Source of the DNA: Hoplostethus atlanticus
Lineage: Eukaryota; Chordata; Actinopteri; Trachichthyiformes; Trachichthyidae
Direction of reading: 5' to 3'
NCBI GenBank assembly: GCA_034670405.1
Contig: JAXDDX010000339.1
Span: 1 to 64,000, forward strand
DNA length: 64,000 bases
Numbering within the stretch: position 1 is the first letter of the stretch; every line of letters begins with the position of its first letter. This document shows positions 34,128 through 45,891 of this stretch, one piece after another. Both the position numbers and the translations under genes were made by a program. The notes under the pieces are model-generated. The model ran no database searches. It was given only the letters and a program-made list of their open reading frames with translations, and was not told where the DNA came from.

Positions 34128-34842
34128 TAAACCTCAATGGACGGAGCCAAAGAACCATAGATTTTCCGGCTAAGTAACGTTAGACTGAAGTCCATTGAAA
34201 AAGTCAAGGAGTAAGAGAGGAGGATTATTATGAAGCCTGGTGGTTACCTCTCCCAGAGGGTCCTGTCCTGCTCCATTGACATTTTACTGCACAGAATTTC
34301 ACTTACCTAAACAGATGTCCATAATCCTTCACTTGTCTACTTTCACCACGTTCGCCCAAGATGGCTGACTCTTCTTCGGCACTTTGCGTCCGCGCAATAA
34401 GCAGTGTACATATTGCGCGGATGCAAAGTGCTGCAGAAGAGTTCGAGGCGTCTGTCAGCCATCTTGGATTTCATTACAATGGACATTTTGGAGTATACCT
34501 GTCTTTAACAAAGTATAAAAGATTTATGGACATCTGTTTAGGTAAGTGAAATTCTACGTATTGGTTTCGTTATTGGGCTGGCTTTTCTTGTGGTAAAAAG
34601 TAAATGGAGCAGGACAGGACCCTATGGGAGAGGTAAACAGCCCATATGATGAAAGACTCCCAAAGGGTCCTGTATCAGGGCTAGCTAGCCTGCTGACCTT
34701 GCTGCTGCCATGGTCAAGAATGAATGAAACAATATGTATTGCCATTTACGGTTTTATTAATACCAGACCAGAGCTGCCATTCAAGTGTGCCATTTAGCTA
34801 ACTTCCACTCTGTGGTTCTTTGGCTCCGCCCAGTGAGGTTTA
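34128..34842. mobile_element. Foldback (long palindromic) element, 715 bp
   Basis: The left half (34,128-34,399) and right half (34,411-34,842) are imperfect reverse complements along most of their length. Matched pairs include GGAGCCAAAGAACCA, CTCTCCCAGAGGGTCCTGTCCTGCTCCAT, AATTTCACTTACCTAAACAGATGTCCATAA and CAAGATGGCTGAC. At the centre, 21-bp arms (34,379-34,399 and 34,411-34,431, one mismatch) flank an 11-base loop. The right half has an extra ~120 bases. This is the structure of a foldback or MITE-type DNA element. No TSD was fixed. Confidence 0.8.
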
Positions 34843-37300
34843 GCTACAGCCCGCCTTCATCATCACCAGCTCTCCAGCCTGCTTGTTAACCTCCCTGTGT
34901 GAGGGACTATTTTAGTTGATTCTTTCAATTAGACAGAATCCTAGTTGACCACTGGCCAAAGATGACATGTAATAAGGAGAAGAGATGACGTCCCCCTGTG
35001 GTGATTCATGCGAGCATCTTCTCTCCCACTGTGTCATCTCATTTGAACATGGTGCTCAGCGTTGTAGAGAACGTATAACTCATATAACCAATACAAGGAA
35101 GAAAAAAAAGAAATACAATCCATTAAAATGCTCAGCAGGGGTGTATGAGATTATTGTATGTCTGTGTGTGTGACTGCATTGTCCTTTCTCTGTCACATCA
35201 ATTTTCTTTTTCTCTGTCTCTTTTGCTTTGTGTTTTACCTTTTCTTTCTTCCTGTCCGTCCGTCCAGTGGTGAATATGCATTTCAGCTCCACCCAACCAA
35301 TGACAGGTTTGTATGCTTGCGTGTGCACACAGAGATGGGCTGCATATCCGACCCATGCCACATAAGGACAATATTGGGAGATGAGATTAATTCTCTATAA
35401 CAGGCGGATTAGAGAGGGAACTGAGTGTGTGTGTTCATATTTGTGTGTGTGTGTGAGAGAGAGAGACAGAGATGTAGGGTCTTCAATCTTTCCCCTAAAC
35501 TGGGAGTCAAATTGGAAAATCCGCAAAAACAGATAAGATTACTGTAGAGGTTTTATACTGTTTTTTCCTTCTTATTTTCATATTCCTCATTTATTATATA
35601 CTGCATATATCTTAAAATTTTGGAGGATTTTCAGTTATTCACATACCGCATATGAATGTCAACACCATATCTCAATTTTTGTACAGTACATATGAACATA
35701 TTTTTCATTTGTCATCGTTCTTAGTATGTTTTACTGCTGTTGTTTTGCACAACAGTGATCTTATGTGAAGGTAGAGGAGTTTATTCAAGAGTCTGTCGTC
35801 TTACTGCAAAATACACGGATAGTAGCCAGTTGCTCTGACTTGGCCAAATTGTTGCAAATTCTCACTACACATTTGCAGTGTTTTCTCCTGCTTGGCTCCG
35901 TGAGATTCTCCTTTTCCTTTCCTTCCCTTTTCTCTTGTTTCATTTTTATGCATCCAGAGTTGGTGTGCTAATTAGAGGCATGACCTGTCACATTTTCATC
36001 TGTCTCTCTATCACTGCTTGATGTAACACAATAGTGATTCGAAGTTGATGCAAGCTAAGCTAAAATAATTTTGTTGGTTTTCATTTTTTACCTTCAGTTG
36101 AAGGAATGCATGTTGGGTTGGGTGAATTCTACACCCCTTGGTGTTTAGGAAACCCTTTCAAAAGCCATTGGATAAACAAAAAATTGCATGGTGGTCAAGC
36201 TAAAAACAAAGGTGTTTCTTCGTTCTTGAAAAGTTGACAATTTTGGAGATACAAGGTTTTCATAGGACAGTTACGATTTTCTGTTCTAAACACCCAGGGT
36301 GGCTCCCAAAGCTTTTCCACTCCTTGTTCTTCCAGTAAGTAACTTGGAAGAGGTTTATATAACAAGTGATGAGGCATGATATGATATGTTATACTCACAC
36401 ATATGAGCTGGTGCTTCCCCCAGCCATGTTTTTTTAAAGTATTGTCACGTCAAATTATGGGCATGGTCACAGTGAGGTCACCTCCACACTTGTGGAGCTG
36501 CTGCCAAAGAAGACTTTAGTGGCACCTTCTCTCAGCTTCTGGCACAAACCCTTCTGGCACATAGTAAGTGATGCATTTTGCTGCAGCCGCAGCAGTGGTT
36601 TGTTTGGAATAAATCAAAGTTAGCGTGAGCAAGCCACCATGGCTGAACAAGACGTCACAGTACTGGACACACTGTTTGATTGACAGAGTGCTGTCAAAAT
36701 GGGCCAAAAATGACGTTTCGATTACTCCTAAAAAAACACACAGGTTCGAACCATTCGAATATCTATTTTTGCGCATTATGTCCATAAGAGGGCAAACCAA
36801 TACAATGAGAGACATAACTACTTGTATAGGTATATTTATTTCAACATTATTAGTTTATTACAAAATAAACTAATAAAATAATGTCCTATACCGTAAAACT
36901 TCATTTAAAGACTGTCGATCGATCGCTCTCTCTCTCCCTCTCTGCCGTGGTTGGTGCTAGAGTGAGAACTGAGAACGCACTGTCTCTCGGAGCGAGATCA
37001 AATGAATGATTCGTAATTGATATGTTATTAGGCTAACTGTAGCTTACATAGCTTGCATACAACTTTATCTCGAGGTTCCACAATTCTGCAATCGTCACAC
37101 TCAATCACTCTCTGCGGCCGAGTAGGGTTGTGAACTCTGCCATCATCACCACACGGTTGTTGTTGAATTATTCGCTCGTTTCAGCTTGAACTAGATTTCA
37201 TTTTCAATCAATGAAATTGACGTTGTGTGACTCCTGTCCGTCATGCAGTGCATTCAGTGCAGCGGCCCAGGCCCACGCGAGAACTCGCGAGGCAGACAGC
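34843..37300. other. No gene seen
   Basis: This is AT-rich sequence with a GT/GA microsatellite near 35,434-35,470 and a perfect 11-bp palindrome near 36,849-36,874 (ATTAGTTTATT / AATAAACTAAT). Short open frames here look random. Confidence 0.5.
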
Positions 37301-37366
37301 CGTGGTAGTGCTGTTTTTTTTTACAATTCGATTATATAATCGAATTTAGAATATTCGTTGACAGCC
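37301..37366. mobile_element. hAT-like terminal sequence (one end only)
   Basis: On the minus strand it reads AGGGCTGTCAACGAATATTC followed by a short palindromic ATTCGATTATATAATCGAAT, a style of end common in fish hAT-type MITEs. The other end was not found; the TTCGAACCATTCGAATAT near 36,745-36,762 is only similar in style. Confidence 0.35.
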
Positions 37367-38400
37367 CTATTTCTGAGCACCAAAGATGGAGTCAAAACGA
37401 AAAATAAACAAATGAGGAACCCAAGGATTACCGCTTTAACGCCTCTGAGGCCAAATGTATCCCTGCAGGCCTTGTACTGAATCCTGCTAGAATCGCCTCT
37501 CCCTCACTCTGCTTCTACCTCGGTTTTTCTATTGTGTGAATAGAGAAAATGAGAGTGGACTGCCCACTCTTTTTAAAGAAATCTCACTGAGGACATTTTT
37601 CTGTGACCATTTTGTATCCCTCAGAGCAAGCATTTGGGGGGGGACACAAAATGGTACGGGTGAAATATCTGCCAAAGTACAAACTAACAAATCACCTTGG
37701 AGACGACTGGTCTATCTACACACTACTTCCTCATAAATACTTTCAGCGTTAATGCGACGTGACGGAAACTGGAAAAGTCTAGTTAAAATGAAGTAGCCAT
37801 CTTGAGACGTCGGTGTTTCAATTATCTGCAGCACCCTGCGATACACACTGCCATTCTGTCGACTTCAATGTTTCAAAAGGCTGCACACACCACGCATCAC
37901 TGCCCGCACAACACACACACAAATTTAGATTTATAGCATAGGCTATGCCTCGGTGACTAACCGGTGTAAACACGCTCATGTGAAGCCAAAGACATTCTCA
38001 TACATTTTCAAATACTGGCAAGAAGGAATCATTGAGTGTGTAATCCATTTGAAGTGCAAACAGGCATTCCAGGTAAGCATGCTGATGTTGACCATAATGC
38101 ATGATCATCCTAATCAACATGAGGGCTGGATCCACTTTCTACTTTTATTTCCCATTTTTGGTATCTGTATCTTTTTATACTGTATATATTTTACATTTAT
38201 TTTTTCTGTGTCGCAATATGTTTCATGTGTTTTTCATACTTTTCATTCATATATTCCTACCTAACATGTTCTATTGCTGTAATTGCTGGTTTTGTTATGT
38301 TTAATACCCTCCATTTGCTCTATTCTCATTTATATTATATGTTTCCTGTTTGTATCCTATTACTATTTGCCCACGGGATCATTACAGTTTAATTTCATCT
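37367..38400. other. No gene seen
   Basis: Unique-looking, partly T-rich sequence. I see no coding signal that I would defend. Confidence 0.5.
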
Positions 38401-39770
38401 TATCCAGGCTATCTGTATTGTGTAGGTCCCCCTAGTGCCGTCAAAACAGCTCTGACCCGTCGAGGCATGGACTCCACAAGACCTCTGAAGTGTCCTGTGG
38501 TATCTGGCACCAAGACGTTAGCAGCAGATCCTTTAAGTCCTGTAAGTTGGAATCGGACTTGTTTTCTAGCACATCCCACAGATACTCGATCGGATTGAGA
38601 TCTGGGGAATTTGGAGGCCAAGTCAACACCTTGAACTCTTTGTCATGTTCCTCAAACCATTCCTGAACAATTTTTGCAGTGTGGCAGGGCGCATTATCCT
38701 GCGAGGCCACCGCCATCAGGGAATACCGTTGCCATGAAGGGGTGTGTCACAGGGAACCCCCGTGCCCTAAAGTAAGGCACAGATGCGACACGCACAACAA
38801 CAAGACAGTATACTGGGCATAAGAACATTGTTTAAATTGTTGTTTAAATTGTTTGTCACCTCTCCTCTCTGCTACACTTGTCTCTTCCTCTGCCATAGAC
38901 CAGGAACTGCCGAATCCGGCTGGGAGGGTCCATTCGATTTATGTAGAAGGGTTCCCAGGGGAAGAGACCAAGTGCGGTAGAGTGGGAGGGGTGTTTGTGT
39001 TTAGGGATTAGGCTGTTTAAAGCACCCTTTTTAAAGAAATATCATTAAAAATGACATTGAAGTTTATTTTAAAATATAACACATGGTAATTGAACATTGC
39101 TGTCCTTGTGTATGTTTCAAATGAGATAATTGATAATGGTCTCTTGAGTAGGTGGAGCCCACCTGTATTTAAGGGACAAGGCTGGAGCACCTAGGGGAGC
39201 AAAACCTCATAAGAGAGAACAACCAGAGAGACAGCTACAGACCACAGCTCCTGCCTTGGGCCCAGTTTTAGCGGCATAGCCAAAGTGCAGTTTAGAGTTA
39301 TTTTCTGTTTGAAATATTTCTTTTTGGTATTTTCCTATTTTTGGGAAAAATTGTTTATTTTAGTTTTTCTTCATTTTGGCCGACCAACTTTAATACACTG
39401 TAAATACCTGCACGGGACTCCACTGCTGTAAATAAAATTCACTTGGACTGCTGAACTTCGCCTGCATCCCTTTTTCATGTGTCTGGCTGCTCGACCAACC
39501 TCACAGGGTGTACTTGGTCTGCAACAATGTTTAGGTAGGTGGTACGTGTCAAAGTAACATCCACATGAATGCCAGGACCCAAGGTTTCCCAGCAGAACAT
39601 TGCCCAGAGCATCACACTGCCTCCACCGGCTTGCCTTCTTCCCATAGTGCATCCTGGTGCCATCTCTTCCCCAGATAAACGACGCACACGCACCCAGCCG
39701 TCCACATGATGTACAAGAAAACGTGATTCATCAGACCAGGCCACCTTCTTCCATTGCTCCATGGGTTAGG
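38401..39770 (-). pseudogene. Tc1-type transposase relic, split by a solo LTR
   Basis: Read on the minus strand, 39,770-39,511 encodes the middle of a Tc1 transposase with the first catalytic Asp (WSDESRF) and the QAGGGSVMLWAMF and ADQVHP motifs. 38,739-38,409 encodes the rest (DNAPCHT, then PPNSPDLNPIEYLWD with the second Asp and the third acidic residue). A frame change falls near 38,560, where the C-terminal SMPRRVRAVLTALGG continues in another frame. The N-terminal DNA-binding part is absent beyond 39,770. The relic cannot make a working enzyme. Confidence 0.88.
38745..39505 (+). repeat. Solo LTR, 761 bp, TSD GGGTG
   Basis: It begins TGTCACAGGG and ends CAACCTCACA. It is flanked by GGGTG at 38,740-38,744 and 39,506-39,510, and removing it rejoins the Tc1 frame at the ADQVHP motif. 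A TATTTAAG motif (about 39,169) and an AATAAA signal (39,431-39,436) read on the plus strand. The family resembles gypsy-type LTRs by its ends and 5-bp TSD. No internal region is left. Confidence 0.88.
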
Positions 39771-41111
39771 GCCGCGCTACTCAACACGCCCGAGGTCAAT
39801 ATTATTGCGGCCCGCGGGCCACAGGTCAAAAATATAATATTCTCATTTCAATGAACACAAACCATTTCTAAACTAAATTCTTAATGACCACAAGATGGCG
39901 ATCGTGCATACTGTGCTTATTTAGCAATCGTGGGATCAACAAAGAAGATAAACCAACACATGGTCAGCGACAAAAACCCTCGGCGCTGGCACTGCCATTC
40001 ATTTCCTATTTGGCAAGCGTTGCCGTCGATTCTAGCGTCGCTGCCGCCCTCGGCGTTGTGCACCTGGCCACAGACGCTGGGTGAGTCCCTGGCTCTGCGC
40101 TCAAAGTTCAACTATAATCAACTTTGACATTCTCTGCAGGCTCGCAACCAATCACAGCACAGTTTGATATCATAACCGCGAAATAAAAAAAAAAACAATG
40201 GAGGAGAAACTTGTTTTATGTGTGTCGGAGCATCCCGAGTTATACAACATGACGCTTAAATCATACCACGATCTGACTAAAAAGTCTGGCATGGAATGAT
40301 GTCGGTTTACAGACGGGACTACCAGGGTGGTAGACAGCTTAGTACAGGTTCGTATATGCAGCCAGTCTATATTCACTTCTATGGCTGTGCTAGTATGATC
40401 ATTGGCGGTGTGGTTAACTACGGCTGATGCGGGCTGTAGTCCGAAATTGAACTCCACTCTATTCTTTCCTGAATTCTGTCATTTTAAAAACTCGACAGTG
40501 TGAAAGTAATGAATGTAATGTAATTCTCCTGGCGCTGATCACATGAAGGGGTCGCGCTCAACCAGGTGTTGACGCCGACGCTTTGCATGGATCATGTGAA
40601 AGCCCCAACTGTGCAGGAAGTCTAGCCTAGCCTACTCTCAGGTCATGGCAAAACCGGCAAAACGTAACATTTCTGATGAACACAGGGTATTTCAAAAAGC
40701 ATGGGAGGAAGAATTCGCTTTTGTTGAGGTAAATAACAAACCAATGTGCCTTCTTTGCTAGAGAACAATAGCAGTACCAAAACGGGCAAACGTTCACGTC
40801 ACCATGATGGCTATCACATTGACTTGGAATTACATATCCATCTGGGGGTAATTTGATATACTCAGACCTGATTTCAATTTAGTATGCCTATATTTATTTT
40901 ATTAAACATTCTTGTGATTTATTGCAACAGCAATCTAACACTTTTACATTTAATGAATAAAGCCTTATTGTCATTTAATCATTTGATATCCATGTGGCTT
41001 GAAATAACACTACAAAATAGTTTTATATGACCAAGAAATTTGCGTTGCAGCCCTTTGACACAGCTGTATCTTGCTGTGTGGCCCTTGAGCTATGTAAAGT
41101 TGAGTAGCCCT
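39771..41111 (+). mobile_element. Non-autonomous hAT element, 1.34 kb, TSD GGGTTAGG
   Basis: The 8-bp duplication GGGTTAGG is at 39,763-39,770 and 41,112-41,119, the TSD length of hAT elements. The inner ends are imperfect inverted repeats (GCGCTACTCAAC on the left, GTTGAGTAGCCCT on the right). Inside is an N-terminal fragment of a hAT-type transposase (40,645-40,761) and otherwise non-coding sequence, so the copy is defective. Confidence 0.82.
40645..40761 (+). pseudogene. hAT transposase N-terminal fragment (zinc-finger start)
   Basis: The 38-codon frame, ATG at 40,645 to TAG, reads with FQKAWEEEFAFVEVNNKPMCLLC at its centre and end. This matches the beginning of GTF2IRD2/Charlie-type hAT transposases, where the CxxC opens a BED-like zinc finger. 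The stop falls right after the first CxxC. Confidence 0.65.
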
Positions 41112-41510
41112 GGGTTAGGGTAACCCTTGATACCCTCTGAAGAAGCCACGTGAAGCGACGAAACGTCAGGGATTTAACTTGCTGGACTGTTTGTATACCT
41201 GAACTCTTTTATAGTCCACATTTTAACCAAGTGTTTTTACTTGTATTCGGTTTTAATAATAAAGTTTAGATTTTAATCGTCAGAGAGGGGGGCTCTACTA
41301 GGCCGGCCTAATTCCACAGACTTTTTACCATTATGGAACCTGATTACACATTGGACTCTGTTTGAGAACCTTATCCACAGGAACAACATTGGAGTTTCGG
41401 CGACCGGCGGCCTACGCAACTGGGAGGGAATTCCATCTGACCCTCCTCGGGCCTACCAATACCATCATCAAGGTAAGAGCTCCCCACTGACTTTTAATGT
41501 TTTCTTACAG

Positions 41511-43468
41511 GGCTCAGGCCATGCAGTCCAGCGGTGCAAGGGGATTCAGGCAGCCCCCAGACAGAACTATCACCCCAGACCTCCTCCACCCCACTACAGG
41601 GACAGTTTCAGGGACAGGCCCAGACCACCCAGACCTCCTCCACCCCACCACAGGGACAGCTATAGGGACAGGCCCACTCAACCAGAACAGCACCCACCTC
41701 AACTCACTCACCCTCCAGATGCAGAAACCAGACACATTTCTAAGATTTATTTCAAGTTAGTGCAAGCAGTACACCACAAACAGGTAATAGACAGGGCCAT
41801 CACCACACAAACACTCCTCCCAGGTATGAATAGACAGGCAATCAGGCTCACGGAATTCATCAAACCATCATCACCTACAGAACAGATCAAACAGATTAGC
41901 AATAACACCAAGCAGTGGATGGACAGGAACATGAACATTTTACAGGATCATTACACACAGATTATCACTAACCTCAGCAGCACTCCTAGGAACCCGTTGG
42001 CACTGCAGATAGCCATGGGGTGGGCCAGGAAGCGTTACCATTACAGACTGGCCCCAACCACACAGGTCACTGTAGAACAGCTACTAGGGGTGACACTACC
42101 ATTCCGTCCAGAGAGCGGCCCCCCTCCGGCAGTGTTGGAGCAGACCGCCGGCTCTCCCCCTCCTGTGCCAGCTTTGGGAGATGAGGCTCACTTCCCCACC
42201 CTCCCAAAGGCCACGGCCACACATAAACTCTCCCTCTATATGGGCCCACGGACCTCCATGGCGGAGCAACTCCAGGTGGGACAGATACCCCCTCTCATGG
42301 GGCTCCCCTCTGACCCTAACAAGGGCACAGGTAGACCCACTGGCCCCCCTGGCCCCAGAGCCCGGGAAGTGGACAGCCTGGCGGTCACAGAGGCCCCTCT
42401 GGCTGGGGACCGCTCTCCTCCTCCCCCCCACGGCGTCACTACTCATGTGAGCCCCCCTCCCCCCCACCTCTCACTCCCACTCAAACCAGCCCGCACCTGG
42501 AAACTACCCAGGGGAGACCGCCCTAGGCCTCCCAGATCCCCCTCCTTGCAGCACCCATCGCAGCCTGGAGGCCTTGACCACCATGCATTGCTGGGGGCCG
42601 AGAGAACGCTGGAGATAGCAGCCCAGATCCATAGTATAGCGACACCCCAACCACCCCCAACAGTCCCTTTCCAATACAATAATGTGGTTGTTGCGGCGGA
42701 GGATGTCATAACGCCCTCCCCTTTGTCTCCTGCAGGTGTTGCGGTCGACCGGGCCAGCCCTTCCCCTAAAGCAGAAAAACATAATGAGGAAGGGGTACCA
42801 CACATGATGAGTGGGCCATCATTGGTCAATGATACCACGCTTAGAGCCCTATCTGAACCCCCCTCTACAAAACATAAAAATGACATGGGACTTACCCATC
42901 GGGCTGGCCCGGCTGCCTGCGGTGGGAACCAACTCCTGCCCTTTGGCCCCGGTGTTTCTGGCATCCTCGGCTGCAGCACCAGTCACCTGCAAACCCGTTT
43001 ACCATTTAGCCAGAGCTCACAGGAAATTACAGGACTGGACCTTCAGGGGCATTCCAACTTGAACAGGTTACCACCCAGACCAACATCCAGGACAGCTATC
43101 CGGGTGCCAACTTCTATCATTTCATAAAAGTCTGTGAGAAGACTAGGGTGCACCCGGATGTTAAGATCCTAGTCCTCTCGGTGGGTATTGACAACAGGGC
43201 CCAAGACCCAAAGCAGACCTCCCTGAAACAAATCAGGGCTTTGTGGAAGCAGGCCAAGTCTACCTTTCCCAACGCCGACATCTATTTCCCCCTGGTCAAT
43301 TATTCCCCCCACCTCAGTACAGATCAGCAGAACAATCTGAAAATACTCAACAGTTACATAGCCACACACTTAACGTTCCTCTTCGAGATACCGCACGACC
43401 AATTCACCACAGAACATGACAATATCCACTGGACACCTGCAACAGCAACACTCATTTTTGACTCCTAG
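41511..43468 (+). pseudogene. Penelope-like ORF1 with SGNH-hydrolase-like C-terminus
   Basis: An open frame from about 41,511 to 43,127 encodes an Arg/Pro-rich start with two copies of a PPPPHxRDSxRDRP repeat (41,580-41,680). An alpha-helical segment follows (QAVHHKQVIDRAI, QWMDRNMNILQDHY), then a long Pro/Ser-rich linker. A frameshift near 43,020-43,060 moves the rest into another frame, where DSYPGANFYHFIKV and VKILVLSVGIDNR (43,088-43,200) and IHWTP (43,426-43,440) resemble SGNH/GDSL hydrolase blocks. Similar esterase-like ORF1s are known in some non-LTR elements; the role is unclear. Confidence 0.55.
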
Positions 43469-43759
43469 TGTAAACAGTTAAATTTAACATTTCTTCTGAA
43501 CCTAACCCGGTCACTCTTTCCAACTCACCCGTCTCACCATCTTCACCCCCTGGCCGGGGACGAGAACCGGGGCCAACGCTGGACCTCTCTTGGGGTTCCA
43601 CTTCCACCTTCTCCCCCTCTGTGGTGCAGGTGTGCCTGTTGGAGAGGGGTCTCACCTTTATTCCACGCCCTAGGACCGTTGACTGGGAGGAGCTTCACAG
43701 GGACTTATACCAATATCACCGTAGACATAAGTTATTAGATCACTTTAGCCATTCACTTA

Positions 43760-45090
43760 CCCCTCCAATTGGGAACCGCAGTGGTCAGGTCTGAGCAGGA
43801 GCATTCGGGACCTCATCGAGCGGGATAGAAGAACATTACGCTCCTTCCAACCTCCCTCAGACCTCCACAACAACCTCTCCCCAGAAGAAATCAGGGCCAT
43901 CTCAGAACTCAAACAAAACCCAAACATTATCATTAAACCAGCAGACAAAGGATCAAAAATTTTAATCATGGACAGACAACAATACAGATTAGAAGCAAAT
44001 AGACAATTGGCAAACCAGAAATATTATAAACCCATTCAACACAGTATACAGGCACAGACCCAAACCCAAATCAGAACCATCCTACAATCCCTCTATGATC
44101 GCAAAATCATATCAGCAAAACAAAAAGATTTCCTATTCGGCCCAGACGATCCCCGCCCCCGTCAATTTTATCTTGGATATCTTAAAATCCACAAAGAATC
44201 CCCAACCTGGACGGTCCCCTGTGAAGTTCCTCCCGGAAGACCTATAGTCTCTGACTGCGGCAGCGCCACCTATAACGTGTCGCGCCTCATTGATTATTAC
44301 TTGGGGCCCCTCTCCACCAGGCACCCTAGCTATATCAAAGACACTTACCATTTTCTACAGATCATCCGGCCCATGGAGGTCCCCTCCCAGGCCTACCTGT
44401 TCACCATAGATATAGACAGCTTATACACAAACATTAACACAACCATGGGCGTAGATTCAGTTGGTCAGTAGATTCAGAATTCACAAATCATGAACACATA
44501 CCCGGATAGAACTAGACCAGACAAAGAAATATTACAATTGTTAGAACTCTGCCTCACAAGTAATGACTTTATGTTTGATGACAGATTTTACTTGCAGGTG
44601 GAGGGGACAGCCATGGGTCAAAGGTTTGCCCCGTCCTACGCCAATTTATACATGAGCTTGTGGGAGCACGAGGCTCTTGCCAGGTGTACGAGATGACCTA
44701 CCTTCTACCTGAGATTCCTGGATGACATTATAGGGGCCTGGCCACACGACCCAGCCTTATTTCCGGACTTCATAGATACACTAAACAACACTCATCCCTC
44801 CATCAAGGTCAAATACACTCTCGATCCCAACCAGGTTAACTTTCTAGACACCACAGTATTTTTTGAACCACTCAACTCCACACATAAGAAGATGGCCACT
44901 AAGGTCTACTTCAAACCCACTGACACGCACGCACTATTACATAAGTCAAGCTACCACCCGAAACACACATTCAAAGGCATAGTCAAATCTCAAATCATCC
45001 GGTTTCATAGAATCTGCTCAAATCAATCTGATTTCAATGTGGCGGTCCAGGTCCTTTTCGGGAGTCTCAGGCAGAGGGGCTACTCTAGGT
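43760..45090 (+). pseudogene. Penelope-like reverse transcriptase, broken
   Basis: Frames from about 43,780 to 44,471 carry the N-terminal RT region (IIIKPADKGSKILIMDR, GYLKIHKE, GRPIVSDCGS and the TIDIDSLYTNI motif with a catalytic Asp). A stop at 44,469-44,471 is followed by a shifted frame at 44,490-44,696 with GTAMGQRFAPSYANLYM. After another stop the active-site block reads YLRFLDDIIG (about 44,702-44,731), followed by the thumb (NQVNFLDTTVFF, KSSYHPKHTFKGI). This is the Penelope-type RT, related to telomerase RT. It is inactive as read. Confidence 0.88.
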
Positions 45091-45483
45091 GCTTTCTCAG
45101 GACGATTAAGACCAGCACTCTGGCGGGCTTGGCTCCCACGGACTCATGTAGGACAGGTACCCACCATCTACTGTCCGGCGTGGGACGGGGCTCTCCTCCT
45201 ACTTCCACCACATCTCCTCCCCCATCCCCCTGCCCAAACAGGATGCTGTCCCCCGGCCCTCGCCTGGCGGAGCCCACAGGCTCCGTTCCGGTGGGGGACG
45301 GGGAACCCGCACACCTCATCCCTTTCATCTCCACCTTCTCCCACCGCAATACAATCCTGCACCACAAGATTAAACAAAATTTCAAACAGTCACAAATCCA
45401 CCACCCACCTTTCTCTGGTTATAGGGTCATTTCAGCACTGAGAAGGAATAGGAACCTCTAAGATCTTCTGGTCTGCTCTAGGT

Positions 45484-45891
45484 TTGGTAGACATCCCGGG
45501 AAACCACAGTCAGAACAGGATAAATTCTTCACTAACAGGAAATTCATCACCAACCCTTACAGTCGAGCATCCTTTCCCATTCAGGGTCCACTTTTCACCC
45601 CACCCCAGCAACATAGTTTATATCATCACCTGTTCACAATGTCACAAACACTATATAGGAGAAACCAAACACCCCCTACTCACCAGACTCAAACAACATC
45701 TTTACAATATCGGGAAGGGCAGACTTGGCACCATACTTGTAGACCACTTCCAACAGCATCCAAGGTCAGGTCTGCTTATATCGGGCTTGGAGTCCAACGA
45801 CAGATGGACTAGTGGACAGCGGAAGAGAGCGGAGAGGATCTGGATCCACAAATTGGGCACTGCTGCACCTGCGGGGCTCAATGACGAATAG
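45484..45891 (+). pseudogene. Penelope-like GIY-YIG endonuclease domain
   Basis: The frame contains IVYIITCSQCHKHYIGET (GIY-YIG core with the Cys pair) and TRLKQHLYNIGKG, then a conserved Arg/Glu region (RKRAERIWIHKL) near the stop. It is the last domain of the Penelope-like Pol and is separated from the RT by frame changes between about 45,100 and 45,480. The nuclease nicks DNA for target-primed reverse transcription. Confidence 0.88.

Noticed and set aside
35080..35361. Lys-rich minus-strand frame near 35.2 kb
   Set aside because: Low-complexity translation of T-rich DNA, with no support from splice sites or motifs.
41133..41172. Firm call of a hammerhead ribozyme in the Penelope-like leader
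   Set aside because: The core-like letters are there, but I could not draw a convincing stem II by eye, so it is only mentioned as a possibility.
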